Positions 9,665 through 17,891 of a stretch of DNA of 64,000 nucleotides are shown here, piece by piece (position 1 is the stretch's first letter; each line of letters begins with the position of its first letter). The translations under genes were made by a program, and so were the position numbers. Source of the stretch: Herbaspirillum sp. meg3. GTDB lineage: Bacteria; Pseudomonadota; Gammaproteobacteria; Burkholderiales; Burkholderiaceae_D. The notes beneath the pieces were generated by a model. It searched no databases and had not been told where the DNA came from. It saw only the letters and a program-made list of their open reading frames with translations. The stretch covers positions 1,612,001 to 1,676,000 of the forward strand of contig NZ_CP022736.1 in assembly GCF_002257565.1 (NCBI RefSeq), in the 5' to 3' direction.

Positions 9665-10504
9665 ATGCCGATCAATAACGAAAATACCGGATCCCTTCAG
9701 GCCAGCGATGGCACCACCTTGTTTTACCGGGAATGGCGACACGCAGCACCGCGCGGCGCCATTGTTCTTGTCCATGGATTAGGGGAGCACGGCGGACGGT
9801 ATGCGGAGTTGGCAGGACTGTTCCATGACGCAGGGTTGTCGGTGCGTATTCACGATCAGCGTGGTCACGGGAAATCAGACGGCGCACGTGGGAGTTTGCG
9901 CAGCGATGCCGATTTTCTGACCGATCTGAAATTGGTATTTGATGATTTTGCGCAGCAGTGCGATACCACGCCTTTTCTTTTTGGTCACAGCCTTGGGGGA
10001 TTGGTGGCAGCGCGCTTTGCCACCGGCGGCTTGTCGAAGGTGCGCGGTTTGCTCCTGTCGTCGCCGGCGTTGGCGATTCGCATGAGTGGCTTCCAGAAAA
10101 TATTACTTGCCCTGACGACGCGCCTTGCACCGGGTTTTGCCGTGCCGACCAGTTTGCCGGCAGAGTTGGTATCGCACGATACGGAAGTGGTGCAGAGATA
10201 CCGCAACGACCCGCTGAATCACGGTAAGGTCGCCGCGCGTGTCGTCAACTTCATGCTGTCGGCGATGGCGCAGGTGCAGCGCGACGCCGGCACTTTTACC
10301 CTGCCGCTGTTATTGCAGATCGCGGGCGATGACGTGTTTGTGGATCCGGAGGGAAGTCGTTCTTTCTTTTCGAGCGTGCCGCAAGTCGACAAATGCCTGT
10401 ATTGCTATGACGACGCCTATCACGAAATTTTCAATGAATCGAAGGAGCGTCGCTTGCGCGTTCAGGGTGATTTGCAAAGCTGGCTTGTGTCGCATCTCGC
10501 GTGA
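9665..10504 (+). CDS. Alpha/beta hydrolase, monoacylglycerol lipase / lysophospholipase-like (S33-type)
   Basis: 279-residue cytoplasmic hydrolase. The nucleophile elbow is GHSLGG at about 104-109; the oxyanion region is VLVHGLGEHGGRY; IHDQRGHGKSDGARG is the diagnostic second loop of the Hydrolase_4 group; the acid is in AGDDVFVDPEG and the base in DDAYHEIFNE. This full triad and the loop sequences match bacterial monoglyceride lipases/lysophospholipases (PldB-like). No signal peptide. The ribosome site is weak. Confidence 0.88.
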   Translation: MPINNENTGSLQASDGTTLFYREWRHAAPRGAIVLVHGLGEHGGRYAELAGLFHDAGLSVRIHDQRGHGKSDGARGSLRSDADFLTDLKLVFDDFAQQCDTTPFLFGHSLGGLVAARFATGGLSKVRGLLLSSPALAIRMSGFQKILLALTTRLAPGFAVPTSLPAELVSHDTEVVQRYRNDPLNHGKVAARVVNFMLSAMAQVQRDAGTFTLPLLLQIAGDDVFVDPEGSRSFFSSVPQVDKCLYCYDDAYHEIFNESKERRLRVQGDLQSWLVSHLA

Positions 10505-10632
10505 AGTAGTGGAAGCCGATCACTGATTTTTTGCTGCAACGCACATGGCGTTTCCCGGTCTGCGACGGGCTGGCGGAATAGGTGGAAAGGTGCGAGTAAA
10601 AATTAACCTGTATTTACAAGTGAAAAGACGCC

Positions 10633-10764
10633 TCAGGGTTGTCCGCTCGGGAAGTTGAGAAAGCCGCAGCGACTGTCAAAGCCCACGAATCCAGGAGCAC
10701 ATGCGCAGCCGTTGAGCGCCAGCGCCAGTGCTGTAGAGAGGATGATGGTCATGATGCGCCGCAT
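10633..10764 (-). CDS. Small lipoprotein (43 aa)
   Basis: MRRIMTIILSTALALALNGC followed by a short Cys-rich tail. The sequence is a short positively charged start, a hydrophobic stretch and a lipobox (LNGC), so it should be lipidated and membrane anchored. The mature peptide is only about 24 residues. A longer in-frame upstream extension is rejected because it has no typical signal-peptide start. Function unknown. Confidence 0.5.
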   Translation of the reverse strand: MRRIMTIILSTALALALNGCACAPGFVGFDSRCGFLNFPSGQP

Positions 10765-10943
10765 GAGCAATCTTTCAAAATAAATGAAGAGCCGGGAGAG
10801 TAACAGCAAGTAATGGCAACGGGCGACAAAGCCCCACCAGCATATCGACGCGGCAGGCTTTTTCTTGAATGCGGGGAAAGAATTGTAAAGACAGCTTTGC
10901 CGGAGTGACCTACCGTCATGCAGGAGATAAGCGATCCGGAAAA

Positions 10944-10976
10944 GCAAAAGGGCAGATGAACTCTGCCCTTTTCTAT
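10944..10976 (-). terminator. Hairpin terminator
   Basis: Stem AAAAGGGCAGA / TCTGCCCTTTT with a 5-nt loop, T-rich on either side. It lies about 75 bp downstream of the 26-codon small ORF at 11047-11127 and upstream of the lipoprotein gene on the same strand. Confidence 0.7.
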
Positions 10977-11046
10977 TTCTTGGTCAACCGCGCCAGATCC
11001 GCATCAGAGCGGATTCAGGACTGAACAGTCGATACTGCCAGCCGGA

Positions 11047-11127
11047 TTAACGTGTCGATGCGAAGTAACGCGCGACCATTGCAGCGATCAGCAGGGTGTA
11101 AGGCAGGACGTCGATCAGAATACGCAT
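11047..11127 (-). CDS. Very small hydrophobic protein (26 aa)
   Basis: Reads MRILIDVLPYTLLIAAMVAR then YFASTR: one hydrophobic helix with a charged C-terminal end, typical of single-pass small membrane proteins. GGAGCC lies 5 nt upstream of the ATG and a good terminator follows. The frame is too short to be statistically secure; support comes from the combination of ribosome site, amphipathic layout and terminator. Function unknown. Confidence 0.45.
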   Translation of the reverse strand: MRILIDVLPYTLLIAAMVARYFASTR

Positions 11128-11267
11128 GGCAGGCTCCGCAAAAAGTGATTTATGTTGCGTTGCAGTATGCGTGTTTCGATCTGCTTTTTCCAATTTTGAT
11201 TACCAATACCAGTTATTGGTTTGTTGAATATCTGCTTCTTTTCAGTCTGGCAAGTGCAATCAGTCAA

Positions 11268-12668
11268 TCAACTCATCAGGAACGCCGGTGTCGCCATGGG
11301 AACGATACTTTCCTGAGCGGCCGTACGGATCTGGTTGCGGCCATGTTCCTTGGCTTCATAGAGGGCCTTGTCGGCAGCCAGCGCCAGCATGGTCGTATTG
11401 CTGCCCGCGCCGGGAACCATGGCTGACACGCCAATGCTGAGCGTGACATGTCCGGATGGCACATTTTCCGCATGAGGGATGGCTGCCTGCGACAGGTTAT
11501 AGAGCAGGCGTTCGCCAACCAGCCGTGCGCCGCTGGCGTCGGTATTGGGCAACATCACCACAAACTCTTCGCCGCCATAGCGTGCAGCGACGTCGCCGGG
11601 GCGGTTGATCACTGCCAGCATATGGCTGGCAATCTTGCGCAGGCAGTCGTCACCCGCCAGATGGCCATAGCAGTCGTTGTATTTTTTGAAAAAGTCGACA
11701 TCAATCATCAGCAGCGCCAGCGAACGCTTGTCGCGGCGCGCGCGATTCCATTCAATTTCCAGCACCTGGTCAAAGCAGCGTCGGTTTGACAATGCCGTCA
11801 ACCCGTCCTGGTTGGCCTGGGTCATGAGGATTTTATTGGCGCCGGCGATGCTGTTATAGAGCCGGGTGATGCCGTAGAGCTGTGAAATCAGCACGACAAG
11901 CGACGTGAACAGGCTGGTCATCTTGGCGAAATACCAGCCCAGCGAAAAGCGCGAGCCGCCATACAGCGTCAGCCAGATGTCGATGCAGGCGGCGAACATC
12001 CCGACCATCACCCACAACTGCTCAGGCTTGCTGTCACGCATGCGCATGACGCAGAGCAGGGCAATCAGATTGATGCCAAATACCAAGGCGGGGATGACCA
12101 GGGTCGAATCGTCGAAGAAGTTTTTGCCATTGCGAAACACCGCAGGCATATAGGGCAAACCGATCGTCGCGCTCAGCGTCAGCAGGGCGACCACGGCGAT
12201 CGTCGCAATGATGGATGTACGCACACTGGTGGCAGTGCCGGCAACGTCGTCCGAACTCAGTGCATAGCGAATGATCAGAAGGCCAAAGCCGGTATGCCAG
12301 TAGCACCACAGCCAGACTGCGCTACTCGTCTCGCCGATAATGGGGGCTGTCATCAGACCGCCGGGAAACGCCGCAATCAGCGGAATGAAAATGACGGTGA
12401 CGAAGAAGTACGCGGTGCCCAATCGTATCGTGCGTTCGTTGCTCTCGATCAGGCCTTTGGCAAAAAGCAGCGCGCCGAGAATGATGTTGATGATGATCAT
12501 TGCAATGCCGAACGCACTCATATAGCCCGGTACCGGCAACAGCGGCACCATGGCCAGCGGTGTGGCGATGGCTGCAGACAGCAATAGCAGCGTGACGACG
12601 ACCTTGGCCAGGCCGATCTGGCGACTACCTACTTCTGCTTCCTTGATGAGATAAAGTTCGTCTTGCAT
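11268..12668 (-). CDS. Membrane-bound diguanylate cyclase (GGDEF)
   Basis: 466-residue enzyme that makes c-di-GMP from two GTP. About eight N-terminal transmembrane helices (residues about 20-270) form an unnamed MASE-like sensor. The GGDEF domain follows: DGLTALSNRRCFDQVLE, ALLMIDVDFFKKYND, and the active-site loop GGEEF. Five residues before the loop is RPGD, the RxxD inhibitory I-site, so product feedback inhibition is expected. The domain ends with ADKALYEAKEHGRNQI, standard for active members. No EAL domain. Monocistronic. Confidence 0.93.
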   Translation of the reverse strand: MQDELYLIKEAEVGSRQIGLAKVVVTLLLLSAAIATPLAMVPLLPVPGYMSAFGIAMIIINIILGALLFAKGLIESNERTIRLGTAYFFVTVIFIPLIAAFPGGLMTAPIIGETSSAVWLWCYWHTGFGLLIIRYALSSDDVAGTATSVRTSIIATIAVVALLTLSATIGLPYMPAVFRNGKNFFDDSTLVIPALVFGINLIALLCVMRMRDSKPEQLWVMVGMFAACIDIWLTLYGGSRFSLGWYFAKMTSLFTSLVVLISQLYGITRLYNSIAGANKILMTQANQDGLTALSNRRCFDQVLEIEWNRARRDKRSLALLMIDVDFFKKYNDCYGHLAGDDCLRKIASHMLAVINRPGDVAARYGGEEFVVMLPNTDASGARLVGERLLYNLSQAAIPHAENVPSGHVTLSIGVSAMVPGAGSNTTMLALAADKALYEAKEHGRNQIRTAAQESIVPMATPAFLMS

Positions 12669-12925
12669 GTCACTCGTCTTTTAATTGATTTTTTCACATC
12701 TTAGTGCGTATAAAGTCCTCCGACTGAGAAGAATCATGCCCGATTGATAATTTATTTTGGAATGTTGTAATTTAGACGAGATAGTTTTTTTGAGGCAATG
12801 AAAGCGTTCGTAAAAATGCCGGAAAGTCGCTCCTGATGGGCTTTCTTCGTGTTGCGCATCAGAAAAACAGCGTGAACCGGCCGTGATGAGAATTCGAACG
12901 TGAAAGGAACAGAAAGTATCAAACG
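12669..12925. other. Intergenic region without recognisable gene
   Basis: About 260 bp, relatively AT-rich, upstream of the diguanylate cyclase gene on the minus strand, so it should contain its promoter. No convincing coding frame or conserved RNA was seen. Confidence 0.5.
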
Positions 12926-12959
12926 TAAAAAAAGCGCGGACTTGCCGCGCTTTTTTACG
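12924..12959. terminator. Rho-independent terminator
   Basis: Stem AAAAAAGCGCGG / CCGCGCTTTTTT with a 5-nt loop, directly downstream of the lipoprotein gene at 12991-13422. Confidence 0.85.
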
Positions 12960-12990
12960 CCTCAATCGTTGCCTTGCGGCGTTCGCAAAC

Positions 12991-13422
12991 TCAGTTTTGC
13001 GATTGCAGGGTGAGTCCTTTTTTGTCAAAGCCGATGCGTACTTTGTAGACGCTTGGCGCTTTGAGATCGAGTGTCAGGGTCGCCGGCGGAATTGTGTAGT
13101 TGGTGTTGAGCGAGCGCATGGGTTTGACGCTGAAAGTGTAGCTGGTGCCAGGCTTGAGCCAGATGCTCAGACGTTCGCCTTCCCAGATCTCTGCCAGGAC
13201 AACATCATTGATCGCCAGTTCTTCAGGAGAGCTGCCAATGAAAAATCCCGACTCGCGCGAGAACTGTACTTCAGCCAGATCCGGCATTTGCGCCGTCATG
13301 CTCTTGATATAGATGCGTGCCAGTGGGACTTGTCCGGTCGGCGTTGTCTGTTGGTTCGGCGGCGTGGTGCTGCATGCCGCCAACGTCAATGCCAGCAGGC
13401 AGGCGGTGATCGGTGTCTTCAT
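12991..13422 (-). CDS. Putative lipoprotein (143 aa)
   Basis: Start at 13422 is set by AAGGAAGCAGCA before ATG. The N-terminus MKTPITACLLALTLAAC is a lipoprotein signal (lipobox LAAC, Cys17). The mature part is Thr/Pro/Gln-rich at first and then a beta-rich domain of about 100 residues without a known motif (LARIYIKSM, ERLSIWLKPGTSYTF, YKVRIGFDKK). Function unknown. Own terminator, no operon partner. Confidence 0.7.
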   Translation of the reverse strand: MKTPITACLLALTLAACSTTPPNQQTTPTGQVPLARIYIKSMTAQMPDLAEVQFSRESGFFIGSSPEELAINDVVLAEIWEGERLSIWLKPGTSYTFSVKPMRSLNTNYTIPPATLTLDLKAPSVYKVRIGFDKKGLTLQSQN

Positions 13423-13543
13423 TGCTGCTTCCTTATAGGATGAAATGATGGTTCTGGATGCTTCTTTTTTATCTGTATTCCAGATTCGTGGTGGTGATTT
13501 TGACACGAAGCGACCATGACGTGGGGCAATACAGCAATGACGG

Positions 13544-14206
13544 CTAGCTCTCAGGGTGAATGCGATAGACGCAGCGCCGTGCACCAGCCAGCAAATGTTC
13601 TTCGCGCGTCACGGATGCTTCATCGCCGATCACTTCCTGAAACAGTTGCAGCTCCGAGCGGCAGAAGCCCTGACAGCTTTGTGCTGCAGCACAGATCGGA
13701 CAATGGTCTTCGATCAGCAGCCAGTCCTTGCCCTGTTTTTCGACACGCGCCATATAACCCTCCGCAGCACGCAGGCCGGCCAGCTTTTCCAGTTTTCTGG
13801 GGATGCTGTTTTGGCTTTGGCAGGCATGCAGATAGTCACTGCGCATTTCGCCTTCACGTTGTGCAATCAGGCGCTCCAGTCCTTCTTCGCCAAACAGTTG
13901 CCTGATTGATCCGATCAGTTGCACCGTCAGGTAGGCGTGTGAGTCGGGGAAGCGGGCATGGCCTGCCGCGCTGAGCTCCCAGTTCTGTTTCGGCCGGCCG
14001 GCGCCGGATGAGATTTCCTGAGCGCCTTTGATCAGATCTTCCGCCAAGAGCTTTTGCACTTGCAGCCGGGCGGCTTCCGCTGTCATCGCCAATTCCTGCG
14101 CCAACTGGGCGGTCGAGGCCGATCCCTTGGTCTTCAGGCGAAACAGGATGCGTTCGGCCGTCGGCATGGTCTCAGTATTTTCCAAGTTTTTGCTTGTGTA
14201 TTTCAT
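13544..14206 (-). CDS. HTH regulator with C-terminal cysteine cluster (COG2345-like)
   Basis: 220-residue regulator. A DeoR/ArsR-type winged helix at about 15-80 (STAQLAQELAMTAEAARLQVQKL, then a GRPKQNWELS wing) is followed by a helical region and a cysteine cluster near the C-terminus: Cys169, Cys172, Cys178, Cys182 and Cys212. This layout resembles SufR/COG2345 regulators, where such cysteines bind an Fe-S cluster. Divergent from an MFS exporter with about 85 bp between, suggesting it controls that transporter. The start may be MPTAER 13 codons later. Confidence 0.75.
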   Translation of the reverse strand: MKYTSKNLENTETMPTAERILFRLKTKGSASTAQLAQELAMTAEAARLQVQKLLAEDLIKGAQEISSGAGRPKQNWELSAAGHARFPDSHAYLTVQLIGSIRQLFGEEGLERLIAQREGEMRSDYLHACQSQNSIPRKLEKLAGLRAAEGYMARVEKQGKDWLLIEDHCPICAAAQSCQGFCRSELQLFQEVIGDEASVTREEHLLAGARRCVYRIHPES

Positions 14207-14291
14207 TGAGCAGGCTTAGTATGCGTTTGAATAAATATCCAATTAAACACTTGCATATTATGCTTTCCCCATTCGAATGTCGAGGCGCGCG

Positions 14292-15770
14292 ATGACTGAC
14301 ACAAGCAATATTGAAGACGCAATCCAAGCCAGCAAGCGCATCCGTGACGATGCTGCCTCCGTACCTTCCGCCAGCTGGGGTGAATTGCTCTCCGGCGGCA
14401 ATGCCTTGCGTGCCGTCGCATTGACAGGCGGCGTTGCGCTGCATGCCATCAACGTCCACATCGTCACCACCATCCTGCCTTCGGTTGTGCGCGATATCGG
14501 CGGCCTGGCCTATTACGCGTGGAACATCACACTATTTGTCGCGGCGTCGATTTTCGGTTCGACGCTGACCAGCAAACTGCTGGATGTACTCGGCCCGCGT
14601 CGCACCTATTTGTTCGCGCTGGCGGTTTTCTCCGCCGGTTCCATTTTGTGCGCGACGGCGCAAGACATGTTCTGGATGCTGAGCGGGCGCAGCGTGCAAG
14701 GCGTCGGCGGCGGCTTGCTGGCGGCGTTGAGTTATGCCTTGATTCGTATCGTATTTGAGCAGCGGCTTTGGTCGCGCGCGGTGTCGCTGGTATCAGGCAT
14801 GTGGGGCATTGCCACACTGCTCGGGCCGGCGGTCGGCGGGATATTTGCGGAAAGCGGCGCGTGGCGGTTGGCGTTCTGGTGCCTGCTGCCGGTATCGTTG
14901 GCCCAAGCGTTGATTGTCGCCGCACAGTTGCGTGGCAAACAAGGGACCGGCAAGCCGACTGTACGCATGCCTTTAGTGAAAATTGCCTTGCTCACAGCCT
15001 CCGTACTGCTGGTGGCGCTGGCTGGGCAAGCGCTGGATGACGCCGGCAAGTTGCTCGGCGTGGCTGCCGGCCTGGTATTGGGCGTGCTGGTTGCGCGGCT
15101 CGATCTTCGTCCTGGGGTTGCCTTGCTGCCTGCCGACGCCTATACCCTGAAGAGTGCGATGGGCAAAGTCTTCGCCAGTTTGTCCTTGCTGATGATCGCC
15201 GGCATGACGGAAATCTTCGTGCCGTATTTTTTGCAAACGCTGCATGCCTACTCGCCGTTGCAGGCCGGTTACATGACGGCCGCCATGGCGGGTGGCTGGA
15301 GCCTTGCCTCCTTACTCAGTTCGTCGAGCAATGATACGGGCGCCGATCGCATGGTGCGGACAGGGCCGGTGATCATGGCGCTGTCCCTGATCGCGCTGGC
15401 CTTGCTGTTGCCGGGGGATCTGTTGAATGGTATCGATGGCATCGCCTCTGCGATCGAAGGCGTGTGTATCGCGGTAGCCTTGGCCGGTGTCGGACTCGGG
15501 ATCGGCATGGGCTGGCCGCATCTGGTGACACGTGTGATGAAGTCGGCGAAGGCTGGTGAAGAAAACCTGGCCTCCGCCGGCATCAGCACAGTGCAGCTGT
15601 ATGCAATGGCGATCGGCGCAGCGTTGGCAGGGTTGACGGTCAACGCAGCCGGCTTAAGCCAGCCGGGAGGCCCGGATGGTGCGCGTATGGCCGCCTATTG
15701 CCTGTTCGGATTATTTGCGCTGGGGCCGATGGCGGCGATTGTTCTGGTGCGCAGATTGACGGCGCAGTAA
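14292..15770 (+). CDS. MFS transporter, 14-TM drug-exporter type
   Basis: 492-residue inner-membrane permease. After a cytoplasmic N-tail of about 40 residues come roughly 13-14 hydrophobic helices. The family motif between TM2 and TM3 appears as LLDVLGPRRTYLF; motif C-like glycine/proline content is seen in GIATLLGPAVGGIFAE. This is the DHA2-type proton-drug antiporter pattern. Start at 14292 has GAGG upstream. Regulated probably by the divergent cysteine-cluster regulator. Substrate unknown. Confidence 0.85.
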   Translation: MTDTSNIEDAIQASKRIRDDAASVPSASWGELLSGGNALRAVALTGGVALHAINVHIVTTILPSVVRDIGGLAYYAWNITLFVAASIFGSTLTSKLLDVLGPRRTYLFALAVFSAGSILCATAQDMFWMLSGRSVQGVGGGLLAALSYALIRIVFEQRLWSRAVSLVSGMWGIATLLGPAVGGIFAESGAWRLAFWCLLPVSLAQALIVAAQLRGKQGTGKPTVRMPLVKIALLTASVLLVALAGQALDDAGKLLGVAAGLVLGVLVARLDLRPGVALLPADAYTLKSAMGKVFASLSLLMIAGMTEIFVPYFLQTLHAYSPLQAGYMTAAMAGGWSLASLLSSSSNDTGADRMVRTGPVIMALSLIALALLLPGDLLNGIDGIASAIEGVCIAVALAGVGLGIGMGWPHLVTRVMKSAKAGEENLASAGISTVQLYAMAIGAALAGLTVNAAGLSQPGGPDGARMAAYCLFGLFALGPMAAIVLVRRLTAQ

Positions 15771-15793
15771 GCAGAAACCGCTAGGAAGCCATC

Positions 15794-15988
15794 ATGTCAG
15801 CAAGCCTGCAGGAAGCCGCTCTGCCATCGGATATCAGCGAGATTGAATATCACCTGATCGTCGCTGAATTCGATGCACTTTGGGGACGCACCCGGCGACT
15901 GAGCCCTGCCGAATCCGCCAGAATGGATTACATGATTTGTCTGATCGAAGCGTTTGAAGCCAGTCGCGGCAAGGATTCTTTCAACTGA
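15794..15988 (+). CDS. Small protein resembling the N-terminus of HigA-type antitoxins (64 aa)
   Basis: AGGAAG lies 5 nt before the ATG. The core IEYHLIVAEFDALWGRT then MDYMICLIEAFEASRG looks like the pre-HTH segment of HigA/MqsA-like antitoxins (the pattern YxxALxEIDxLW ... LDxLxxLIEAYE), but the helix-turn-helix is absent. It sits 23 bp after the MFS exporter, possibly cotranscribed, and its last 61 nt overlap the 3' end of the convergent YigZ gene. No toxin gene is adjacent. A truncated antitoxin or an unrelated helical protein are both possible. Confidence 0.55.
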   Translation: MSASLQEAALPSDISEIEYHLIVAEFDALWGRTRRLSPAESARMDYMICLIEAFEASRGKDSFN

Positions 15989-16518
15989 TCGAGGTCTGCG
16001 GCTGGCAGTCGCACATGCAGCCGTGCCAGCGTGTCGTGGCTGCTGCCGACTAATGTGTATTGTTTCTGTTGCAACCAGTAGCGCAGGTGCGATTCATCCG
16101 CGTAGGCGATGGTGATTTCCACTTCGGCGTAGGCGATGCGTTCGATACGGTGCGCCTGCTTTAAGGCCGATGCCACGGCATCGGTATAAGCGCGCACCAG
16201 TCCGCCCGAGCCCAGCTTGATACCGCCGTAGTAGCGCACCACCGCAGCCAGCACGCCATCAAGCTCGTGATGGCGCAAGACTTCCAGCATCGGACGTCCG
16301 GCCGTACCGGAGGGTTCGCCATCATCCGACATGCCCGACTGGCCACCTGCCATCAAAGCCCAGCACACATGTGTTGCAGCCCGATGTTGTGCGCGCAGGC
16401 GTTCCAGTTCAGCGTGTGCAGCGTCGCGGCTGTCGACCGGCATGACGATGCCGATGAAGCGGCTTTTGCGGATTTCCGCCTCGACCTCGACGGCGGCGGC
16501 GAGCGTATAGGTCGGCAA
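15928..16518 (-). CDS. yigZ: IMPACT/YigZ family protein
   Basis: 196-residue protein of the YigZ/IMPACT (UPF0029) family. The N-terminal domain shows SRFIGIVMPVDSRDAA, THVCWALMAG, DDGEPSGTAGRPML and VVRYYGGIKLGSGGLVRAYTDA, all diagnostic; the C-terminal DUF1949-like ferredoxin-fold domain follows. Biochemical role is unsettled; the eukaryotic relative inhibits GCN2 activation. A TTG start is forced: an in-frame stop lies just upstream and no ATG or GTG is available. It is 21 bp downstream of a ParB-like gene on the same strand. Confidence 0.92.
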   Translation of the reverse strand: MPTYTLAAAVEVEAEIRKSRFIGIVMPVDSRDAAHAELERLRAQHRAATHVCWALMAGGQSGMSDDGEPSGTAGRPMLEVLRHHELDGVLAAVVRYYGGIKLGSGGLVRAYTDAVASALKQAHRIERIAYAEVEITIAYADESHLRYWLQQKQYTLVGSSHDTLARLHVRLPAADLDQLKESLPRLASNASIRQIM

Positions 16519-16539
16519 AATACGTGGCGGCTATCGGGC

Positions 16540-17448
16540 TCAGGCCGCGACGCCGCGTAGTGCGTCGACTTCGGCTTGCAAGGCCTGATTTTCTGCGGTC
16601 AGGGCGGTAATGCGCGCATTCAAGGCGGCGATTTCCGCGCGCAAGGCGACGGGGTCATTGCTGCCGACGGGTGACGAACCGGAGAAGGGCGCACCGTTAT
16701 CGGCTTCGCCATCTTCCGATTGCGCGCGGGGTGCGGGTGGCGTGCGTGGTGTCCGATTTGCCGCTTGCTGCTCGCGCACCATCTTGGCGGCCTGGCGTAA
16801 TTCCTTCTTGCCGCCGGCAACGGCGTTGACCTGCTCATCGCTGGGCAGGGACGCGACGGCTGCGGCCGCGTTGATGGAAATCGTGCCGGCACGTACGGCT
16901 TCAACCAGTTCCGGCGCGGCGGTCTTGCGGATTTTTTCGATCTGGCCGACGGTGTTGCTGCTGATGCCGGCGACGCGTGCAATGTCTTCGCGCGTCTTGA
17001 TGGATGCGCTCGGGATAGCGCTATTGGCTGCGGCATCCTCTGCAGGCTTGGCAGCGCCGTCGCCGACAGGTTCATAGGCAGACGCGTCCTTCGACTCGAT
17101 GGACGCGTCCATCTCCGCCTTGACGCGGGCCGAGATGATGTCGCGCTTGCGCAGCGCCAGCACACCGCGTTGGAAGTCAGTGACGCTGCGGCGGCCGAGC
17201 TGGTTATCGATCATCCACAGCATGACGTCGTCGATCGATGCGAAACTGGTGTTCTGTACGGTCTTGAATTCGATGCCGTGCTTGCGGCAGATTTCATAAC
17301 GGTTGTGGCCGTCAACCAGCACTTCGCCCCACAGCACCAGCGCGTCGCGGCAACCTTCTGCCAGCAGACTGCGCTCAAGAGCGGCGTATTCGTTGGCGGT
17401 GAGCGGATCGATGTATTGGAGGAGTTCGTTATTGATGGTGATGTTCAT
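16540..17448 (-). CDS. ParB-like nuclease/partition-type protein (orphan)
   Basis: 302-residue protein. N-terminal ParB/sulfiredoxin-like domain with GEVLVDGHNRYEICRKHG (GHNR motif at about 47-50), then an HTH region (TREDIARVAGISSNTVGQIEKI), a Pro/Ala-rich linker and a C-terminal coiled coil (ALRAEIAALNARITALTAENQALQAEVDAL). It has no parA beside it. The layout suits a DNA-binding regulator or phage/plasmid-derived ParB homologue rather than the chromosomal segregation ParB, whose CTP-binding GERRxRA box is replaced here by the shorter DGHNRYE. Confidence 0.8.
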   Translation of the reverse strand: MNITINNELLQYIDPLTANEYAALERSLLAEGCRDALVLWGEVLVDGHNRYEICRKHGIEFKTVQNTSFASIDDVMLWMIDNQLGRRSVTDFQRGVLALRKRDIISARVKAEMDASIESKDASAYEPVGDGAAKPAEDAAANSAIPSASIKTREDIARVAGISSNTVGQIEKIRKTAAPELVEAVRAGTISINAAAAVASLPSDEQVNAVAGGKKELRQAAKMVREQQAANRTPRTPPAPRAQSEDGEADNGAPFSGSSPVGSNDPVALRAEIAALNARITALTAENQALQAEVDALRGVAA

Positions 17449-17516
17449 GGCTTCCCTGGTCCGCCCCGGCGAGTCGGTGGCGGCCCGGAATTTTACACTA
17501 CCCGCGATGGCAAGCC

Positions 17517-17870
17517 CTAAGCACTGCGGCCGTCATAGTGGATGTGCTTGAGGTGGCCAAGATCTATCCCATCGAGACAACGCACATTGATCGCCGCCAT
17601 TTTATTGCCCTGCGGATCGACCCCGAACCCGAAAGGCTGGCAGCCGCAGCGCTTGCAGAACTGATGGTCGATCACGTGTTTGTTGAAATGATAGGTGGTG
17701 ATGGCGCTGTGCGGCGTCTTCAGCGTCAGCTTGTCGCGTGGGACGAACCACAGCAGCGTGCCCTTGCGGCTGCAGTACGAGCAGTTGCAATCGACCACCG
17801 GGCCAATGTCGTTCTCGCCCTCGGCCTCGAAGGTAATGTCGCCGCAGTGACAGCTTCCCTGATAAATCAT
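17517..17870 (-). CDS. GFA/CENP-V-family zinc protein
   Basis: 117-residue member of the glutathione-dependent formaldehyde-activating (GFA) fold. Zinc-ligand cysteines are in GSCHCGDITFE (CxC), CNCSYCSRKG and FCKRCGCQPFG. Last gene of an operon with SRPBCC, VOC and ArsR genes. True formaldehyde activation is not guaranteed; many homologues have unknown substrates. Confidence 0.9.
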   Translation of the reverse strand: MIYQGSCHCGDITFEAEGENDIGPVVDCNCSYCSRKGTLLWFVPRDKLTLKTPHSAITTYHFNKHVIDHQFCKRCGCQPFGFGVDPQGNKMAAINVRCLDGIDLGHLKHIHYDGRSA

Positions 17871-17891
17871 GTTGTCTCCTTCCGAATTGAT

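Noticed and set aside
9331..9782. Two overlapping short frames before the hydrolase gene
   Set aside because: No ribosome site and no protein-like pattern; one runs into the hydrolase gene in another frame.
12681..13028. 115-codon minus-strand frame around the terminator at 12926
   Set aside because: It crosses a strong terminator and the end of a lipoprotein gene; basic, unstructured composition.
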